Shown here piece by piece: positions 47,205-55,115 of a stretch of DNA of 64,000 nucleotides; within the stretch, counting starts at the first letter, position 1; the number at the start of each line of letters is the position of its first letter. The DNA lies in the NCBI RefSeq assembly GCF_026000115.1, contig NZ_AP026867.1, forward strand, positions 2,139,501-2,203,500, in the 5' to 3' direction. This DNA is from Aureispira anguillae (GTDB lineage Bacteria > Bacteroidota > Bacteroidia > Chitinophagales > Saprospiraceae). Both the position numbers and the translations under genes were made by a program. The notes beneath the pieces were generated by a model. It did no database searches. It was not told the origin of the DNA and was given only the letters and a program-made list of their open reading frames with translations.

Positions 47205-50200
47205 TTACGCTAGGACTTTTTTTTTACTTCCTGCTTTTTCAGCTAAGTAATCAACAATTTGTCCAAGGGTACGCAATTCTGTTAATTCTTGAGGATTGAC
47301 ACCAGAAACCTCAGGGTAATCTTCAGTCATAGCGCCAAAGATTTCTACTCTTTTGATCGAGTCAATACCAAGGTCAGCTTCCATGTCCATGTCCAATTCC
47401 AACATTTCAGTAGGATAACCTGTTTTTTCACTGATAACGGTCAATAGAATTTCTTCTAATTTTTGCGTGCTTAAACCACCAGCGTTAGCAGTTGGCGCAG
47501 CAGGAGTAACAGGCGTTGTAGTAGCTGTAGTTGCGGTTGCAGAAGCACCAGCTTTGCCAGCTAAGTAATCAACAATCTGCCCAAGGGTACGCAATTCCGT
47601 TAATTCTTGAGGATTAACACCAGAAACCTCAGGGTAATCTTCAGTCATAGCGCCAAAGATTTCTACTCTTTTGATGGAGTCAATACCAAGGTCAGCTTCC
47701 ATATCCATGTCCAATTCTAACATTTCAGTAGGATAACCCGTTTTTTCACTGATAACAGTCAATAGAATTTCTTCTAATTTTTGCGTGCTTAAACCGCCAG
47801 TGTTAGCAGTTGGCGCAGCAGGAGTAACAGGTGTTGCCGTTGGAGCGGGCGTTGTAGTAGCTGTAGTAGTGGTTGCAGAAGCACCAGCTTTACCAGCCAA
47901 GTAATCAACAATCTGCCCAAGGGTACGCAATTCTGTTAATTCTTGAGGATTGACACCAGAAACCTCAGGGTAATCTTCAGTCATAGCGCCAAAGATTTCT
48001 ACTCTTTTGATCGAGTCAATACCAAGGTCAGCTTCCATATCCATGTCCAATTCTAACATTTCAGTAGGATAACCCGTTTTTTCACTGATAACAGTTAATA
48101 GAATTTCTTCTAATTTTTGCGTGCTTAAACCGCCAGTGTTAGCCGTTGGCGCAGCAGGAGTAACAGGCGTTGCCGTTGGAGCAGGAGTTGTAGTAGCTGT
48201 CGTTGCGGTTGCAGAAGCACCAGCTTTACCAGCCAAGTAATCAACAATCTGCCCAAGGGTACGCAATTCTGTTAATTCTTGAGGATTGACACCAGAAACC
48301 TCAGGGTAATCTTCAGTCATAGCGCCAAAGATTTCTACTCTTTTGATCGAGTCAATCCCAAGGTCAGCTTCCATATCCATGTCCAATTCCAACATTTCAG
48401 TAGGATAACCCGTTTTTTCACTGATAACAGTTAATAGAATTTCTTCTAATTTTTGCGTGCTTAAACCACCAGTGTTAGCAGTTGGCGCAGCAGGAGTAAC
48501 AGGCGTTGTCGTTGGAGCAGGCGTTGTAGTAGCTGTCGTTGCGGTTGCAGAAGCACCAGCTTTACCAGCCAAGTAATCAACAATCTGCCCAAGGGTACGC
48601 AATTCTGTTAATTCTTGAGGATTGACACCAGAAACCTCAGGGTAATCTTCAGTCATAGCGCCAAAGATTTCTACTCTTTTGATCGAGTCAATACCAAGGT
48701 CAGCTTCCATATCCATGTCCAATTCCAACATTTCAGTAGGATAACCCGTTTTTTCACTGATAACAGTCAATAGAATTTCTTCTAATTTTTGCGTGCTTAA
48801 ACCGCCAGTGTTAGCAGTTGGCGCAGCAGGAGTAACAGGCGTTGCAGTCGGTGCAGGAGTAATGATTGGCTCGTTGCTAGCTACTGCTGGTTGAAAAGAT
48901 GGCGCTGCAATTTTTTCTACTTTTGCTTCTTGTAGAGAAGCTTGAACAGTAGCTTGTAAAGCAGGTTGATTTGCCAAATTAAGTTGCTGAGTCATCATTT
49001 GCAGCAACAATTGGGATTGTTTATTTTGTTCGCTAAGGAAGTTTTGAAATAACTCCAATGATTTGTTTTGCTGAGAGGTTACCATCTCAACAGTTGCTTT
49101 TAGCGTTTCAATCAATTCTTTATTCATTTCTTCGTCTTCTTCTATATTAATATTATTAGAATGAACTACCTTTTCAACAGGAACCTCAATAATTTTTTCG
49201 ACAATCTTTTCAACAGGTACTTCTTTGATAACTTCAACCACTTTTTCAACTACTTGACCTCCTCCCTTAACTTGATAACCGTCGTTTAAGGCATCGTAAT
49301 AAGCCTTTTGGGTAGGTTTGCTGACATAGTTATGTCCTCCCATATTGATGGTCATTTTAGTTTTTGGAGCTGGTTTTGTGCTAGGAGCTTTAAAAGGATC
49401 TAGTTCATGGAGTGCTAAACCTAAAACTCTTAGTTGGAGTACTGCTTGACGGAATTGCAAGTCGCTATCCTTTTTAGCATTGCCATTCATAGCCAAAGCA
49501 ATAAAATCTTTCCCTTTTAGGATGTCTTTTACCAAGTTAGACAAGACACCTTTGGGACCAAATTCTATAAAAATACGACCACCTGCTTGGTGAATATTCT
49601 CAATTTGGTTTTTGAATAAAACAGGCTTTAATATTTGCCCTTGCAAAATTTCTTTAATAGAAGCAGGGGCAGTAGGATATGGATTAGAAGTGGTATTGGA
49701 ATAAACAGGAACCTTAGGTGCTTGGAAATTTTGACGAGCAACAAAGTCGGCAAAAGGTTTTTGAGCATGTCCTACAAATTCGGTATGAAAGGCAGCAGAA
49801 ACAGGCAATGGAATAACTGCAAAGCCTTGATTTTTTAATGTTTCTTGTGCTGTTGCAATTGCAGGTTTACTTCCACCAAGGATTACTTGATTATTGGAAT
49901 TTACATTTGCAATTTTTACCCCTTGCAAGTTTTGAATCGCAGCATTTACTTTGTTATAATCTGCTTTTACAGCTAGCATTGTCCCTGCATCTGCATTTGG
50001 ACTTTGAGCAGCCATTGCTTCGCCTCTTGCTTTTGCTAAGGCTAAAAATGTAGCATCATCATAAACACCAGCAGCCCACAAAGCCGTTAATTCACCAAAA
50101 CTGTGTCCCGCAACAAAGTCTGCCTTAAATCCAGCATCTTGAATGGTTTTGTACATTCCCATACTCAAGGCACCAATGGCAGGTTGAGCATTTTGTGTTT

Positions 50201-52148
50201 GCGTTAGCGCTTGCAATTGAGTTGCAGCATCTTCCTTGTTAAAAACAGGGATTGGATACATTGTTTCAGATAGAGCAGGGCGGTTAGCCTGTGTAAATAA
50301 GCGATCTTGTTGGTCAATAACCGTGCGTAATTGCGGAAAAGCATTAACCAATTGTCTACCCATTCCAACATATTGAGAACCTTGACCAGAAAACAATGCT
50401 ACTACTTTACCTTGGGCATCCATGCCATTCGGACGGAAGTAGATGCCTTTAGGGTGTTCCCAAGCATTATTGCTAGTAGATAATTTTTGAATGGCTAGCG
50501 TTAGCACTTCTTTAGCGGATGCTATATCGGTCGTCATGAAACCAAGACGAGCTGCATTCGCTGGAATATTTTGAGTTTGGTGATTTACCAATTCCCAAAA
50601 AGCAATTTCTTGATCTGCGGTATTTAACTGTTCTAATTTATTTTGGCAGAGTTGAGCCAAGTCAGCAACAGTATTGGCTTGTAATACGACTGCTTTGTAA
50701 GGCTCGTGAATTCTATAATCTTTTTCTACAGGTTGAGCTTGGTATTCTTCTAAAGCAATGTGAACATTAATTCCACCAAAACCAAACGCACTAACACTGG
50801 CACGACGAGGCTCGTTGTTGTTGAACCAAGGGCGAGCTTCTGTATTGATATACAAAGGAGAATCTTTTAAATCTACCTTTTCTGTAGGTTGATCTACATT
50901 GATGGTTGGAGGCAATACTTTATGATGCAAAGCAAGAACTGCTTTTAGCAAGCCCGCAGCACCAGCAGCGGCTTTGGTATGACCTACTTGAGATTTGACA
51001 GTACCAAGAGCAATATGTGATTTTTGATCGTTATTGGCACTAAAAACCATTCCCATAGAAGTCAATTCGCAAGCATCACCAGCATTGGTTCCTGTTCCAT
51101 GTGCTTCGATTAAGCCAACGGTTTTGGCTTCAAAGCCAGCTTCTTCATAAGCTCTATTCATTGCCGAGGCTTGACCAGAAGGTCGAGGAGCATAAACCGA
51201 TTTAAAACGCCCATCACTTGATGTTCCAACGCCTTTGATGACAGCATAAATTGTATCACCATCTCGTTCAGCATCTTCTAGACGTTTTAGAACAACCATA
51301 CCCAAACCTTCACCGATCAACATGCCATCTGCTTTATCGCTAAATGGGCTGATAACATTAGATTTAGAGAAAGCAGGAGTCTTAGAGAAAGACATATACA
51401 TAAAAGGAGAGTTGTCGGTATCTACTCCACCTGTTAGCATCATATCTGCACGTCCTTCAACCAATTCGCTTAGTGCCATTTTTACCGCACTCAAAGAAGC
51501 AGCACAAGCAGCATCTACAACCGAGTTAATTCCACCTAAGTCAAAGCGATTGGTAATTCGTCCAGAAATAACATTACCCAACATACCTGGGAAAGAATTT
51601 TCATTCCAACCAATGTAGGCTTTTTTCATTTTATCAACAATGTGAGGAATGTCTGTTTCTGCGATACCACAAGAACGCAGTGCTTTTTCCCAAATAGGAT
51701 ATTGCAAACGCCCTGTAAGCGGAGTAATCAATTTTTGACCTCCACCAACGCCTAGAAGAACGCCTGTTTTAGCTTTTACCTCTGCTGTGAATTTCTCTGA
51801 TTTTTTGCCATAGCCAGCATGTGCAAATGCATCACGAGCAGCAATCAACGCCAATAATTGAGAAGCATCTGTAACTTCTAAGATATTGGGTGGTAATCCA
51901 AATTCCATTGGATTGAAATCAATATTAGGCAAGAAACCACCACGTTTACAATATGTTTTGTCTGGAACGGTTGGGTCTGGATCATAATAATCCTCTATGC
52001 GCCAACGGTTCTCAGGAACATCTGTGATGCTATCTCTAGCTTGGACAATATTATTCCAGAATTCTTCAATATTTTTTGCATCTGCAAATAAAGAAGACAT
52101 ACCGATAACGGCAACTGGAGTTTTACGTAGCGAATTGTTTAAGTTCAT
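47205..52148 (-). CDS. pfaA: PUFA synthase PfaA, N-terminal part: KS-AT-five tandem ACPs
   Basis: 1,647 residues. The ketosynthase occupies 8-470 with Cys215 (DAACAAS), His350 (EAHGTGT) and His390 (GHTKAA). The malonyl-CoA acyltransferase spans about 580-890 with Ser683 (GHSFGE) and His788 (SAAFHTE). A hinge with a VEKIVEKIIEVPVEKVV repeat (about 965-1000) precedes five acyl carrier proteins. Each has its phosphopantetheine serine in LGIDSIKR: Ser1155, Ser1267, Ser1379, Ser1491, Ser1597. The ACPs are separated by Ala/Thr/Pro-rich linkers. The protein ends GSKKKVLA in a run of nine A residues. More ACPs usually mean more product. It loads malonyl units, condenses them and carries the growing PUFA chain. 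Confidence 0.95.
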   Translation of the reverse strand: MNLNNSLRKTPVAVIGMSSLFADAKNIEEFWNNIVQARDSITDVPENRWRIEDYYDPDPTVPDKTYCKRGGFLPNIDFNPMEFGLPPNILEVTDASQLLALIAARDAFAHAGYGKKSEKFTAEVKAKTGVLLGVGGGQKLITPLTGRLQYPIWEKALRSCGIAETDIPHIVDKMKKAYIGWNENSFPGMLGNVISGRITNRFDLGGINSVVDAACAASLSAVKMALSELVEGRADMMLTGGVDTDNSPFMYMSFSKTPAFSKSNVISPFSDKADGMLIGEGLGMVVLKRLEDAERDGDTIYAVIKGVGTSSDGRFKSVYAPRPSGQASAMNRAYEEAGFEAKTVGLIEAHGTGTNAGDACELTSMGMVFSANNDQKSHIALGTVKSQVGHTKAAAGAAGLLKAVLALHHKVLPPTINVDQPTEKVDLKDSPLYINTEARPWFNNNEPRRASVSAFGFGGINVHIALEEYQAQPVEKDYRIHEPYKAVVLQANTVADLAQLCQNKLEQLNTADQEIAFWELVNHQTQNIPANAARLGFMTTDIASAKEVLTLAIQKLSTSNNAWEHPKGIYFRPNGMDAQGKVVALFSGQGSQYVGMGRQLVNAFPQLRTVIDQQDRLFTQANRPALSETMYPIPVFNKEDAATQLQALTQTQNAQPAIGALSMGMYKTIQDAGFKADFVAGHSFGELTALWAAGVYDDATFLALAKARGEAMAAQSPNADAGTMLAVKADYNKVNAAIQNLQGVKIANVNSNNQVILGGSKPAIATAQETLKNQGFAVIPLPVSAAFHTEFVGHAQKPFADFVARQNFQAPKVPVYSNTTSNPYPTAPASIKEILQGQILKPVLFKNQIENIHQAGGRIFIEFGPKGVLSNLVKDILKGKDFIALAMNGNAKKDSDLQFRQAVLQLRVLGLALHELDPFKAPSTKPAPKTKMTINMGGHNYVSKPTQKAYYDALNDGYQVKGGGQVVEKVVEVIKEVPVEKIVEKIIEVPVEKVVHSNNINIEEDEEMNKELIETLKATVEMVTSQQNKSLELFQNFLSEQNKQSQLLLQMMTQQLNLANQPALQATVQASLQEAKVEKIAAPSFQPAVASNEPIITPAPTATPVTPAAPTANTGGLSTQKLEEILLTVISEKTGYPTEMLELDMDMEADLGIDSIKRVEIFGAMTEDYPEVSGVNPQELTELRTLGQIVDYLAGKAGASATATTATTTPAPTTTPVTPAAPTANTGGLSTQKLEEILLTVISEKTGYPTEMLELDMDMEADLGIDSIKRVEIFGAMTEDYPEVSGVNPQELTELRTLGQIVDYLAGKAGASATATTATTTPAPTATPVTPAAPTANTGGLSTQKLEEILLTVISEKTGYPTEMLELDMDMEADLGIDSIKRVEIFGAMTEDYPEVSGVNPQELTELRTLGQIVDYLAGKAGASATTTTATTTPAPTATPVTPAAPTANTGGLSTQKLEEILLTVISEKTGYPTEMLELDMDMEADLGIDSIKRVEIFGAMTEDYPEVSGVNPQELTELRTLGQIVDYLAGKAGASATATTATTTPVTPAAPTANAGGLSTQKLEEILLTVISEKTGYPTEMLELDMDMEADLGIDSIKRVEIFGAMTEDYPEVSGVNPQELTELRTLGQIVDYLAEKAGSKKKVLA
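47217..47225 (-). other. A9 run at the end of pfaA: candidate -1 slippage site
   Basis: The plus strand shows T9, so the mRNA reads AGT followed by nine A residues then GTC. The zero frame reaches tandem stops TAA-TAG after three more codons. The -1 frame passes through AGT CCT AGC GTA without stops straight into the KR-DH reading frame. AGGA lies 3-7 bases upstream of the run. Transcript slippage, ribosomal frameshifting or an indel error are all possible. Confidence 0.6.
47241..48806 (-). repeat. Five tandem ACP repeats in pfaA (336-bp period)
   Basis: Five copies of an 80-residue ACP core, separated by 26-32-residue linkers. The spacing is 336 bp for three steps and 318 bp for the last step (a 6-residue deletion in the linker). 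The protein cores are identical in all five copies apart from the last residue or two. The DNA copies differ only at scattered third positions, which points to recent duplication or gene conversion. Confidence 0.95.
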
Positions 52149-52186
52149 TGATTGTCTATTCTTAGTTGTTGATTTTAATGTTAGGC

Positions 52187-52804
52187 TTATAACATAACTT
52201 TAAAAAGTTCTTCTTGCATTTTTAGTTGTTCTACGCCTTTTTCTGTACAAACGCCTCTTAAGTAAGGAATCATAATACCAAAGGTCAGGCGTTCTTTGCT
52301 AAATTCAGAAACAGGAAAACGATTGGTATCTTTTAGCATTTCCAATAGTGCTAAAACCGTCTTGCTCGTAACTTGAATATCTATGTCTTCTCTAAATAAA
52401 CCATCTTTGATTCCCCATTTAGCCAATTGCTCTAGTTCTGAATGGGCGAAATTGCCCATGTTTCTATAGGACTGTTGCAACAAACCAGGGTAGTAGTGTA
52501 AGATGTCATTAAAGAAGTTTGGATTGGTCTGACTAGCTCTGAAAATGATACGCTGGTGTAAGTATCCCATTGCTTGGATTGCATTTTCAGCGGCACGTAT
52601 AATGTCATCATTTTCTTTGCGAATACCTTTATGATAGGTAGCCAAGCAAGCTTCTAGCAAAGCTGTTTTGTCTTCAAAATGTTTGTAAATGGTTCTCTTG
52701 GAAGTGTGAAGTTGTTTGACAATACGGTCTATTGTAATGGTCTTGACACCATGTTCTACAAAAAGCAAAGAAGCAACTTCGATTATTTTCTCTCTAGAAA
52801 CCAT
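52187..52804 (-). CDS. TetR regulator heading the pfa operon
   Basis: About 205 residues from the ATG at 52804 (MVSREKIIEVA); a GTG at 52858 would add a leader that overlaps the promoter. The TetR helix-turn-helix is clear (VEHGVKTITIDRIVKQLHTS then KRTIYKHFEDKTALLEA). The C-terminal domain is helical with a hydrophobic core and is inferred to sense acyl-CoA or a lipid. It lies 38 bp upstream of pfaA on the same strand, so it is co-transcribed with the synthase and probably autoregulates it. TetR-type regulators are also near some pfa loci, while PfaR of Shewanella is of a different type. Confidence 0.85.
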   Translation of the reverse strand: MVSREKIIEVASLLFVEHGVKTITIDRIVKQLHTSKRTIYKHFEDKTALLEACLATYHKGIRKENDDIIRAAENAIQAMGYLHQRIIFRASQTNPNFFNDILHYYPGLLQQSYRNMGNFAHSELEQLAKWGIKDGLFREDIDIQVTSKTVLALLEMLKDTNRFPVSEFSKERLTFGIMIPYLRGVCTEKGVEQLKMQEELFKVML

Positions 52805-53139
52805 AAATTTTTTGTGTTTAAAGAACCAGTGGTAATTTTTTTGTCTCGTCAGTACCACAAAGGAATGAAAGAAATTTTACATCTCCAATTTTGTAGGATT
52901 TTAAATGCTAAATTTTACAAAAAATTAACGATTCAAGGAGAATTTGTTAATTTGCTAGACAAAAATTTAAATTAAGCAAGAGATAAAAAGAGCAGATGTG
53001 GATTTATAGTTTAGTTTCTTTTTATGTTTTGATTAGCAATTGTTTGTGTCTGTTGGTTTAGTGCTGAATACCAATGTTGGATTTGCTTTTTGATTTGGAT
53101 TAATGGAAGAAAAAGCTTTTTTTGTAAAAAAACTTTACG
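52805..53139. other. Divergent region between the pfa operon and the LRR-BRCT gene
   Basis: 335 bp. It holds the candidate pfa promoter at 52858-52889 and two direct copies of AAATTTTACA (52872-52881 and 52910-52919). The plus-strand promoter of the LRR gene was not identified. No gene is credible here. Confidence 0.5.
52858..52889 (-). promoter_or_regulatory. Candidate promoter of the pfa operon
   Basis: On the minus strand ATTG, 20 bases, then TTCCTTTG, one mismatch from each consensus box (TTTG and TAnnTTTG). It lies about 54 bp before the TetR start codon. Confidence 0.4.
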
Positions 53140-55056
53140 ATGCACATTACTACTCCAGAAGATATAGAAGCAAACATAGATAACATTAAATCGATAGGTT
53201 TAAAGAAGGTAGCTTCCTTACCAATGGCTATTTTTTCCTGCTCTAAATTGACGACTTTGAGCTTACGAGGGTGTAATGTAAAACGATTGCCTGTTGAATT
53301 GCTTCATCTTGAATCCTTAGAAAAATTAATCATTATTGATTGTGGCTTGGAAGAATTGCCAGCATGGTTAGCCAATCTAAAAAGTTTGAGGAGTTTAACG
53401 GTTTCACATAATAAATTGGAAGAGCTTCCACCCGATCTTGCTTTTGGGGCCAATGAATTAGGATTAAATGTTGATTTTAATGCGTTAACAAGGATTCCAG
53501 TTGACTATTTTTTGCCCCAATCCCGTATCGTTGCTTTAAATCTTAATAACAATCAACTAAAAGCATTACCTGAACTAAAAAAAGATTGTCATAGCTTGAG
53601 AAATTTAAGCTTTAGGAACAATAGAATTGCTTTTATCCCATCCCAATGGTTCAAAAACTTACCCAGCTTAACTTTAGTAGATATTCGAGACAATCCTTAT
53701 ACAAGACTACCGTTAGCCATTTTTAGTTTAGTTAGCTTAAAATATTTATCGGCAGGGGGAACAGGTTTGGATGAAAATTTTTTAAACACAAATGCTCATT
53801 TTGAAATTTTTAAGGCATTTAATGCTATTGATTTAGGAATAGAAGCTAGGGAACTAGTTTATCAATTGCTTTATGCTCCTTCTACTATAACTAGAGCAAG
53901 TGTTCAAGATTTATTAGATTGCTTATGTTTGCCTTATCCTCCTGTTTGGAAAGTAGCTTTGGCTTTTTTATTGGAAAAGAAAAAAGCGCTTCTAAAAAAG
54001 AACCCGCTAAATAAAAATAGCGAAATTGCGGTTTTTGGAAAAACCATTATGCCCAATAGAATGTTGCGAGCAAAGATAAAAGATAAGGGAGCTCGTTACA
54101 ATATTAAGATAAAAGATAGCACAACACATGTTGTTATTGCGCCGAAGCTCAAAAAGTATGAGGGGTACGACAAAAAAGATTTGGTTTTTATTAGTGAGGA
54201 AGACTTGTTGAGCTTTTTGGGCGTAGAGCAAGAGCGTTTTTTAAAAAAGGTAGATCCTGGAGAAAGTGAACTTCAACACCTAAAAGACCTACTTTATCAC
54301 CCAGAAGAAGAGAACCGAGCGATCGCTTTAAATATAATGCTAGGAGGCGGTGTCCCTAAGCCCCTGATGACTGATTTGTTTTTGATTTGGCGAAATACCT
54401 CAATAGAGGCTTCTTTCCGAAAGAAAATACTAAAGCTACTGAAGTTAAACGCTTCAACAGAATTAAAAAGTAGGTTATCCCAAGCTAAGCCAATTATGAG
54501 AGAGAGCCTAGATGAGTATACACTTGATGAAAATCTACGGCATTATACAGAGGGTACAGAATTGGATGCTTGGAAGATAGGGCGTTATGTTTTTAAGCAT
54601 TATAAAAATGGATTGCGATTTTGGTTGCGTCATCTTTCTAAAGAAGAAGAGAGAACACTGCTTAATTTTTTAATCGAGAAACGCCCACAATTTAAGCTTT
54701 GTAATAGTTATTTTCAGCAATTAGAGGACTTGTTTGAATACACCAATGCAAAATGGGTTGTCATTGAAAATGCCAACTTAAAATGCTTTCCGAAACAATT
54801 GTTAGCCTTTAAAAAAATGTGGAATTTATCGTTGGGGCATAATAAGCTAGTTGAACTACCTAAGGCGTTTGTAGGTCTTGAGAAGTTACGTACATTAAAT
54901 ATAAAGTACAATAACTTCAAGGTTTTCCCTCCTGTACTGTTAGATATGATTTCGCTTAAGGTTATTGTCGTGGCCTATAGTACTTTTACATGGAATAAAA
55001 CCCCTGTTGATTTGGAGCGATTTTATTATGATGGCATTACTGCAAAAAGAAAATAG
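53140..55056 (+). CDS. Leucine-rich repeat protein with a BRCT-like insert
   Basis: 638 residues, no signal peptide. Residues about 20-225 are leucine-rich repeats of 22-24 residues (LTTLSLRGCNVKRLPVELLH, LRSLTVSHNKLEELPPDL). Residues about 285-370 resemble a BRCT module (IAVFGKTIMPNRMLRAKIKD, KDSTTHVVIAPKLKKY, LVFISEEDLLSFL): the THVV-type strand and the terminal Phe-Ile-x-x-x-x-Leu are its usual marks. Residues 380-500 are HEAT-like helices, and two to three more LRRs close the protein (MWNLSLGHNKLVELPKAF). A cytoplasmic scaffold is likely. LRR plus BRCT is an unusual combination. It is a lone gene. Confidence 0.7.
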   Translation: MHITTPEDIEANIDNIKSIGLKKVASLPMAIFSCSKLTTLSLRGCNVKRLPVELLHLESLEKLIIIDCGLEELPAWLANLKSLRSLTVSHNKLEELPPDLAFGANELGLNVDFNALTRIPVDYFLPQSRIVALNLNNNQLKALPELKKDCHSLRNLSFRNNRIAFIPSQWFKNLPSLTLVDIRDNPYTRLPLAIFSLVSLKYLSAGGTGLDENFLNTNAHFEIFKAFNAIDLGIEARELVYQLLYAPSTITRASVQDLLDCLCLPYPPVWKVALAFLLEKKKALLKKNPLNKNSEIAVFGKTIMPNRMLRAKIKDKGARYNIKIKDSTTHVVIAPKLKKYEGYDKKDLVFISEEDLLSFLGVEQERFLKKVDPGESELQHLKDLLYHPEEENRAIALNIMLGGGVPKPLMTDLFLIWRNTSIEASFRKKILKLLKLNASTELKSRLSQAKPIMRESLDEYTLDENLRHYTEGTELDAWKIGRYVFKHYKNGLRFWLRHLSKEEERTLLNFLIEKRPQFKLCNSYFQQLEDLFEYTNAKWVVIENANLKCFPKQLLAFKKMWNLSLGHNKLVELPKAFVGLEKLRTLNIKYNNFKVFPPVLLDMISLKVIVVAYSTFTWNKTPVDLERFYYDGITAKRK

Positions 55057-55063
55057 AGAAAAA

Positions 55064-55101
55064 TTATAGATCGTAAGCCTGACAATACTTACGACCTATA
55101 A
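55064..55101. terminator. Bidirectional terminator
   Basis: TTATAGATCGTAAG (55064-55077) pairs with CTTACGACCTATAA (55088-55101) over 14 bp with one mismatch. It lies between the convergent ends of the LRR gene and the GH92 gene. Confidence 0.7.
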
Positions 55102-55115
55102 TAACCAAATTAAGC

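Larger units (their letters stand above)
34350..52804 (-). other. Seven-gene PUFA synthase operon (whole unit)
   Basis: Seven same-strand genes in transcription order: TetR, pfaA (KS-AT-5ACP), KR-DH, pfaC (KS-CLF-AT-DH-DH), ABA4-like membrane protein, HxxxD acyltransferase, pfaD. The gaps are 38, 20, 45, 6, 71 and 23 bp, with no internal terminator seen and one strong terminator at the end. PUFA synthases build long-chain polyunsaturated acids from malonyl units without desaturases. The domain set here is complete apart from the PPTase, which lies at 57.8 kb. Confidence 0.85.

Noticed and set aside
52679-52975. 98-codon plus-strand frame overlapping the pfa TetR gene
   Set aside because: It is antisense to the clear TetR helix-turn-helix region and has no recognisable motif.
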